From assembly GCF_000964545.1 (NCBI RefSeq), contig NZ_BBVD01000004.1, positions 1-64,000 on the forward strand: a stretch of 64,000 nt of DNA, given 5' to 3'. This stretch comes from Comamonas thiooxydans (GTDB lineage: Bacteria > Pseudomonadota > Gammaproteobacteria > Burkholderiales > Burkholderiaceae_C). A program made the position numbers and the translations under genes. The notes under the pieces were generated by a model. The model saw nothing but the letters and a program-made list of their open reading frames with translations. It searched no databases and was not told the origin of the DNA. Of the stretch, positions 59,480 through 64,000 are shown piece by piece (position 1 is the stretch's first letter; every line of letters starts with the position of its first letter).

Positions 59480-61174
59480 ATGACATCACCCAGCCAGCCC
59501 CGCCCCAGCCAGTTGCTTCAGCCCCAGCGCGCGCCAGTTCCCGCGCGCGATGCTTCCACGCTTTTGTTGCTGCGCGACTGCGCCGATGGCAATGGTTTTG
59601 AAGTGCTGATGACAAGGCGTGCAGATCAAGGCATCTTTGCCAATGCCTATGTTTTCCCCGGCGGCGGCCAGGAAGATGAAGATGCAGCCCCAGCCAGTCA
59701 TGCGCTGGCGCGCGTGCGCCCCAGCATGATCGCCGAGGCGGGAGATGAACGCATTACCCAGGCTCTGGCAGGCATTCGCGAGACTTTTGAGGAGCTGGGC
59801 ATCCTGCTGGCCTATGACCAGGCCGGCCAACCCGTTCCACCGGCCCAGGTTCAGCAACTGGACCGCAAGGCATCGCTGTATGAGCAATGCCGCGCGCGCG
59901 GCTGGACGCTGGCCGTGGACCAGCTCTGGTATCTGGCCCACTGGACCGCACCACTGGACCTGCCCAAGCGCTTTAACGTGCCGTTCTTTGTAGCCCGCAT
60001 GCCCGAAGGCCAGACGGCGGTGGCCGACGAAACCGAGCAGTTCGAGCCCACCTGGATTTCTCCGCAGGATGCGATTGCGCGCTTTGAAGAGAAAAAGCTG
60101 TTCATCCTCTTTCCCACCCAGCGTACATTGCAGCGCATCGCTCACCAGCCCGATACCCAGGCCGTGATCAATGCCCTGCTAAGCGAGAAGCCGCTGTGGC
60201 AGGCCTGCCCCCGTGGCGGCCACCTGAAAGGCAAAGACACACGTCATACCGAAACCGATATGGCCTATGGCGAACTGGAAATGGTGCTGCCCGACGGCCA
60301 CGGCATTCACCATCTGGACTGGCAGCCTGAAAAAGCCGTGCCGCTGCGCAAGAACCTGCTGCGTTTGACGGCCCCCAACTCCGGCATGATGACCGGTCCC
60401 GGCACCAACAGCTATCTGGTCGGCGATGCGCATAGCGGCTATATCGCCATCGACCCCGGCCCGGACGATGCCGAACATCTGCAGCGCCTGCACGATGCCG
60501 CCGGCGGCGATATCCGCTACATCGTCTGCACCCATTCCCACCCCGATCACTCGCCGGGCGCCGCACCGCTGCAGGCCATGGTCCTGCTCTCCGGCCATGC
60601 CAGGCCTCCCATCATGGGCCTGCCGTCGGCGCCCACAGCGCGTGCCAACAGTCGCTTCAGACCCGAGGTGACGCTACGGGACGGAGAGCGCATCACGCTT
60701 GCCGGACAAGGGGCAGAAGGCGAGATCACGCATACGCTGCAAGCCATCTTCACGCCCGGCCACGCAGCCAACCACCTGTGCTTTCTGCTGGAGGAGGACG
60801 CGCTGCTATTCAGTGGCGATCACATCCTCAATGGCAGCACCACCGTCATCAGCCCGCCGGACGGCAATATGATCGATTACCTCGATTCGCTGGACAGGCT
60901 CCACTCCATGTGCCTGGAGCACGACATTCGCTACATCCTGCCCGCCCATGGCTACGTGCTGGGCTTTGCGCGACATCAGATCACCCGCCTCAAGGCCCAC
61001 CGCCTGGCACGCGAGGCCAAGGTACATCAGGCCATGCGCACCAAGCCCGACGGCAGCATTCAGGACTGGGTGGCGATTGCCTACGCCGACACACCTCAAG
61101 CCCTGTGGCCCGTGGCCCAGCAATCGCTGCTGGCGCATGTGGAGCGCATTCAAAAGCTCTGCCTTGGCAGATAG
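59480..61174 (+). CDS. Nudix hydrolase fused to metallo-beta-lactamase-fold (LACTB2-like) domain
   Basis: 564 residues. Residues about 20-215 are a Nudix domain: ASTLLLLRDC, FPGGGQEDEDA, then after an insertion the Nudix helix LAGIRETFEELGILL; such insertions occur in NUDT7/NUDT19-type CoA hydrolases. Residues about 290-540 form a metallo-beta-lactamase domain with THSHPDHSPG, a metal Asp-His in FSGDHIL and FTPGHAANHLCF, like LACTB2 endoribonucleases. It may act on a nucleotide or CoA compound and an ester or RNA; the substrate is unknown. The ribosome site is weak. It is divergent from the crotonase. Confidence 0.85.
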   Translation: MTSPSQPRPSQLLQPQRAPVPARDASTLLLLRDCADGNGFEVLMTRRADQGIFANAYVFPGGGQEDEDAAPASHALARVRPSMIAEAGDERITQALAGIRETFEELGILLAYDQAGQPVPPAQVQQLDRKASLYEQCRARGWTLAVDQLWYLAHWTAPLDLPKRFNVPFFVARMPEGQTAVADETEQFEPTWISPQDAIARFEEKKLFILFPTQRTLQRIAHQPDTQAVINALLSEKPLWQACPRGGHLKGKDTRHTETDMAYGELEMVLPDGHGIHHLDWQPEKAVPLRKNLLRLTAPNSGMMTGPGTNSYLVGDAHSGYIAIDPGPDDAEHLQRLHDAAGGDIRYIVCTHSHPDHSPGAAPLQAMVLLSGHARPPIMGLPSAPTARANSRFRPEVTLRDGERITLAGQGAEGEITHTLQAIFTPGHAANHLCFLLEEDALLFSGDHILNGSTTVISPPDGNMIDYLDSLDRLHSMCLEHDIRYILPAHGYVLGFARHQITRLKAHRLAREAKVHQAMRTKPDGSIQDWVAIAYADTPQALWPVAQQSLLAHVERIQKLCLGR

Positions 61175-61240
61175 CGCCCAGCGACCGTCGCGCTAGACCT
61201 GTGGACAACTAGGACATGGCCGGAGCATTAAGCTCTCGCC

Positions 61241-62008
61241 ATGTCTGAATCCCTGCCTGAACAAGAAAGCATCCGCCTGGCCAAACGCGTGGCGGAGCAA
61301 GAACAATGCTCGCGCCGCGAAGCCGAGCTCCATATCGTCGCGGGCAATGTCCAGGTGGACGGCAAAGTGGTGCAAGTGCCCGAAACCCGCGTGCGCCCCG
61401 ACCAGGTAGTGATCCTGCGCAAGGATGCCAAGCCTGAAGCCATTCCGCCCGTCACCATCCTGATGAACAAGCCTGCGGGCATGACCCAAGGCCCGGCCTA
61501 TGGCCGCGTGCGCAGCGCGCATTCGCTGCTGAGAGAAGACACCAAGGCCAAGCTGGATACGCCCATGCCCCAGCTGGTGCTGGATCATCACTTCAGGAAT
61601 CTGGAGTCGTTTCTGACGATTCCCCTGCCTGCCAGCGGCCTCATCGTCTACACCCAGGACAAGCGCGTGGCACGCAAACTGGCCGAGGAAGGCATGTGGC
61701 TGGAACAGGAAATCATCGTCGGCGTGGAGGGCCAGATCATTGAAGATGGCCTGGAAATTCTGTACGAAGGTCTGCCCATTCCCGGCGGCAACGGCCATCG
61801 TCGCATGCCTCCCTGCCATGTGAGCTGGCAGAGCGAAAACCATCTGCGCTTCGCTCTCAAGGGCATTGCGCCCGAAGAGATCGAGAAGATGTGCGCTGCC
61901 ATCGGCCTGACGGTGGTCAGCATGCGCCGGCTGCGCCTTGGCCGCGTCTCGCTGGCCAAGGTGCCCGAGGGCCAGTGGCGCTATCTGATGCCCTGGGAAA
62001 GGTTCTAG
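61241..62008 (+). CDS. S4-domain pseudouridine-synthase-like protein without the catalytic Asp
   Basis: 255 residues. An S4 RNA-binding domain (about 10-60, RLAKRVAEQEQCSRREAELHIVAGNVQVDG) precedes an RsuA/RluF-type fold (ILMNKPAGMTQG..., QDKRVARKLAEEGMWLEQEIIVGV...). The catalytic GRLDxxTxG of this family is replaced by LTIPLPASGLIVY, so no Asp stands at the usual place. It may bind rRNA or tRNA without making pseudouridine. It lies 66 bases after the Nudix fusion gene. Confidence 0.82.
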   Translation: MSESLPEQESIRLAKRVAEQEQCSRREAELHIVAGNVQVDGKVVQVPETRVRPDQVVILRKDAKPEAIPPVTILMNKPAGMTQGPAYGRVRSAHSLLREDTKAKLDTPMPQLVLDHHFRNLESFLTIPLPASGLIVYTQDKRVARKLAEEGMWLEQEIIVGVEGQIIEDGLEILYEGLPIPGGNGHRRMPPCHVSWQSENHLRFALKGIAPEEIEKMCAAIGLTVVSMRRLRLGRVSLAKVPEGQWRYLMPWERF

Positions 62009-62043
62009 ACGCCTGCCCTCCAGCTGCGTCGCGGGCCACGCTA

Positions 62044-62071
62044 TTGGCAAATGAGAATCATTTCATAAAAT
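62044..62071 (+). promoter_or_regulatory. Promoter with Fur box for the sigma/anti-sigma gene
   Basis: TTGGCA (62044-62049), 16 bases, then TAAAAT (62066-62071), each five of six consensus. The spacer and flank (62047-62065) match the 19-base Fur box at 13 positions by my count, centred on ATGAGAATCAT. Repression by Fur with iron is expected. Confidence 0.75.
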
Positions 62072-62104
62072 GAGGGATTCCTGTGCTGCCTTCCGGCCTC
62101 CCGC

Positions 62105-63421
62105 ATGCCCGCGCCCGTCTCTTCCTCCTCCCTGCTGAGTACCTTCCAGGACAGCTACCACGAGCTGGTGCGCTTCGTGGCACGCCGCACCGGCCCGCAG
62201 GCCGCGCGTGACCTAGTGCATGACGCCTGGATACGCCTGGCCGAACGCCAGCGCGGTGAAAGCGATGCGCCCGCCGCACCGGACCATTCACCAAACGCCA
62301 GCCGTCCCTATCTCTATGCGGTGATGGAGAACATCGCCATCGACCACCTGCGCCATGGTCAGCGCACGGCCGAGCGCTTTGACAGCAGCGTCCGCGAAGG
62401 AGAGCCGCCCTCCCCTCTCAGCCCCGACGTGGCCGATACCCACTCCTATCGCCAGGCCCTGGCCGAAGTCGAAGGCGCACTGTCGCAGCTTCCCACACGC
62501 TGCCGCGACATCTTCCTGGCCGACCGCATCGAGGGCGCCTCGCATGCCGAACTGGCGACGCGCCACGGCGTCTCGGTCAAGACGGTGGAGCGCGACGTCA
62601 TGCGCGCCATGGACTGCGTGGAAGCCGCACTGCGCCGCTGGCGCGGAGATGCTGCAGCATCCTCCGCTCCACGCACGGGCCGCCGCCGTGCCCTGTCCAG
62701 CCTGCTGGGCCTGGCAGGCCTGGGTGCGAGCAGTGCGGCGATCTGGCGGGCCTGGCTCCAGTGGATGCCGCAATACCAGATCCGTCTGGCCACAGCCACC
62801 GGTCGCATGCTGAACCAGCCCCTGCCCGACGGCAGCAGCTTGACTCTGGACGCCACCAGCCGCGCCGAGGTGGACTTCTACGCCACGCGCCGGCAGGTGC
62901 GCCTGCTGGCCGGCAGCGCCTTCTTTGTCGTGGTGCGCGACACGGAAAGGCCCTTCGTAGTCCAGGCCGCAGACGTACAGGTCACCGTGCTGGGCACACG
63001 CTTCGAAGTCGCGCTTGAGGGTGATGCCGTGCTGGTCGCCGTCGATGCAGGCCGCGTGCAGGTGCGCGATGGCAGCGGCACCCAATATGAACTGGGCGCA
63101 GGCCAGATGCTGCGCCTGGCGGCAGGACAGACAGCCGCCGTACAAACCACTGCCACGGTGGCAACCTGGCGGGAAGGCTGGCTGGACTTCCAGAACACGC
63201 CGCTGGCCGACGTGGCCCGGCGCCTGGAACGCTACAGCCCGCAACCGCTGCGCGTGGAGCCCGATGCATCCGCTCTGCCCGTGCTGGGGCGCGTGCGCAT
63301 TGCAGCGACCCAAGGCTGGCTGCGCATGCTGCCGCGCACCCTGCCGGTCAGTGTGCAGGAAGAGGAAGGGGAACAGGGCCCGGGAACCGGGCGCATCCTG
63401 ATCATCCGCCGCCGCAGCTGA
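62105..63421 (+). CDS. FecI-type ECF sigma factor fused to FecR-type anti-sigma domain
   Basis: 438 residues in one frame. Residues about 15-178 are an ECF sigma factor: region 2 (YHELVRFVARRTG, RPYLYAVMENIAIDHLR) and region 4 (LPTRCRDIFLADRIEGASHAEL then HGVSVKTVERDVMRAMD). Residues 196-217 form one membrane segment preceded by GRRR, and about 224-438 a periplasmic FecR domain (PLPDGSSLTL, LLAGSAFFVVVRD, VLGTRFEVA). The usual FecR N-terminal sigma-binding domain is absent, replaced by the sigma factor. The Pseudomonas putida protein IutY has this build and is freed by proteolysis. It precedes an STN-type receptor, so it probably mediates ferric-siderophore signalling. Confidence 0.9.
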   Translation: MPAPVSSSSLLSTFQDSYHELVRFVARRTGPQAARDLVHDAWIRLAERQRGESDAPAAPDHSPNASRPYLYAVMENIAIDHLRHGQRTAERFDSSVREGEPPSPLSPDVADTHSYRQALAEVEGALSQLPTRCRDIFLADRIEGASHAELATRHGVSVKTVERDVMRAMDCVEAALRRWRGDAAASSAPRTGRRRALSSLLGLAGLGASSAAIWRAWLQWMPQYQIRLATATGRMLNQPLPDGSSLTLDATSRAEVDFYATRRQVRLLAGSAFFVVVRDTERPFVVQAADVQVTVLGTRFEVALEGDAVLVAVDAGRVQVRDGSGTQYELGAGQMLRLAAGQTAAVQTTATVATWREGWLDFQNTPLADVARRLERYSPQPLRVEPDASALPVLGRVRIAATQGWLRMLPRTLPVSVQEEEGEQGPGTGRILIIRRRS

Positions 63422-63574
63422 TGCGCCGATGGCCCGGCCTCGCCGAAAGCTAGGCATGTGCGCATCAGGCATGAGGGAATGTCGGCGCCCGTTCGTAAAG
63501 GTATGAAGACCCCGGAACGCGAATCATCCGCAGCCCGGGAATCACCATTGCCCAGATCCATCACGGGACCTTCC

Positions 63575-64000
63575 ATGTCTTCATCCCCATCCAAACCTTC
63601 CCGCCTTGCCCACCACCATGCGGTCGCGGCAACCATCGCACTGCTGGCGCTGCAGCTGCCTCCTGGCGCCCAGGCCCAGACAGCGCCTGCGCCGGTCGCC
63701 AGCACCGATTTCCACATCCCCGCCCAGCCGCTAGGCCAGGCACTGACCCAACTGGCCCGCCAGGCCGGCCTGCAGTTGCTGGCCGCACCCGAGTTGGTGC
63801 AGGGACGCAGGGCACCCGCCGTGGAAGGGCGCCTGGGCACCGCAGCCGCCGTGGCCCGGCTGCTGCGCGGCAGCGGGCTGGAAGGCTATGTGAACCAGGG
63901 CACGCTGGTGGTGGAAAAGCCCGCCGGCGCCGTCGCCCTGCCCGAAGTCACGGTGTCCGCCGTGGGCGAGACCACAACCACCGAAGGCTCTGGCTCCTAC
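63575..64000 (+). CDS. TonB-dependent siderophore receptor with STN signalling domain, 5' end only
   Basis: 142 residues before the window edge. A signal peptide (about 1-34, ending GAQAQ) is followed by an STN domain (about 43-115: FHIPAQPLGQALTQLARQAG, LLAAPELVQGRRAPAVEGRL, RLLRGSGLEGYVNQGTLVV) and the start of the plug (LPEVTVSAVGE, a TonB-box region). The STN domain is used by FecA-like transducers to signal to FecR, here the hybrid protein 154 bases upstream. The ATG at 63575 is taken; an in-frame ATG at 63503 would add 24 polar residues before the signal peptide. The siderophore cannot be named. Confidence 0.88.
   Translation, partial: MSSSPSKPSRLAHHHAVAATIALLALQLPPGAQAQTAPAPVASTDFHIPAQPLGQALTQLARQAGLQLLAAPELVQGRRAPAVEGRLGTAAAVARLLRGSGLEGYVNQGTLVVEKPAGAVALPEVTVSAVGETTTTEGSGSY

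Overview
The window looks like a chromosomal segment of a betaproteobacterium of the family Comamonadaceae, most likely Comamonas. The basis is the high-GC codon use, the gene orders accB-accC-prmA and hslV-hslU-mraZ, a DksA with only one zinc-site cysteine, Bug-type periplasmic binding proteins, and small repeats of a type I associate with this family. The genus is an inference from gene content. No search was run. Almost everything is housekeeping DNA. I see no rRNA, tRNA, CRISPR array, insertion sequence or prophage.

Layout. 1-0.2 kb: 3' end of a histone H1-like gene. 0.3-6.9 kb (minus): accB, accC, prmA, a zinc-ribbon membrane protein and a PfkB kinase, preceded by a TlpA-like thioredoxin and an unknown protein. 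7.2-8.6 kb (plus): mpl. 8.8-14.7 kb: two small genes, aroG with an aromatic-residue leader peptide and attenuator, tldD, a possible small RNA unit, and rodA. 14.9-21.1 kb (plus): YqiA-type esterase, RNB exoribonuclease, TonB-like protein, aroE, mtgA, ruvC. 21.1-22.9 kb: hydrolase, RcnB-like protein and a small membrane protein.

22.9-44.0 kb (minus) is a complete division and cell wall (dcw) cluster in the order hslV, hslU, mraZ, rsmH, ftsL, ftsI, murE, murF, mraY, murD, ftsW, murG, murC, ddl, ftsQ, ftsA, ftsZ, lpxC. Many neighbours are joined by four-base ATGA overlaps, so the lipid II pathway, its flippase/polymerase partners and the Z-ring proteins are probably co-expressed from the mraZ promoter. 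With mpl (murein recycling), rodA, mtgA and accBC, the window holds much of the envelope-building machinery. 44.2-51.0 kb (minus): dksA with a STAS protein, a G3E metal GTPase, and dapF-DUF484-xerC.

51.0-59.3 kb (minus) is an accessory catabolic block: crotonase, feruloyl-CoA synthase, short-chain dehydrogenase, two nearly identical tandem Bug binding proteins, acyl-CoA dehydrogenase and a MarR regulator. A 15-base perfect palindrome lies just upstream of the first gene. 59.5-62.0 kb (plus): a Nudix/metallo-beta-lactamase fusion and a pseudouridine-synthase-like protein lacking its catalytic aspartate. 62.1-64.0 kb (plus): a Fur-box promoter, a single protein joining a FecI-type sigma factor to a FecR-type anti-sigma factor, and the start of an STN-domain TonB receptor, together a cell-surface iron signalling system.

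The most notable items are the aroG attenuator, the sigma/anti-sigma hybrid, a family of GC-rich repeats placed in the same orientation at gene 3' ends, in-frame palindromes inside aroE and murD (MurD has an acidic extension of about 128 residues), and the catabolic block with its palindrome.
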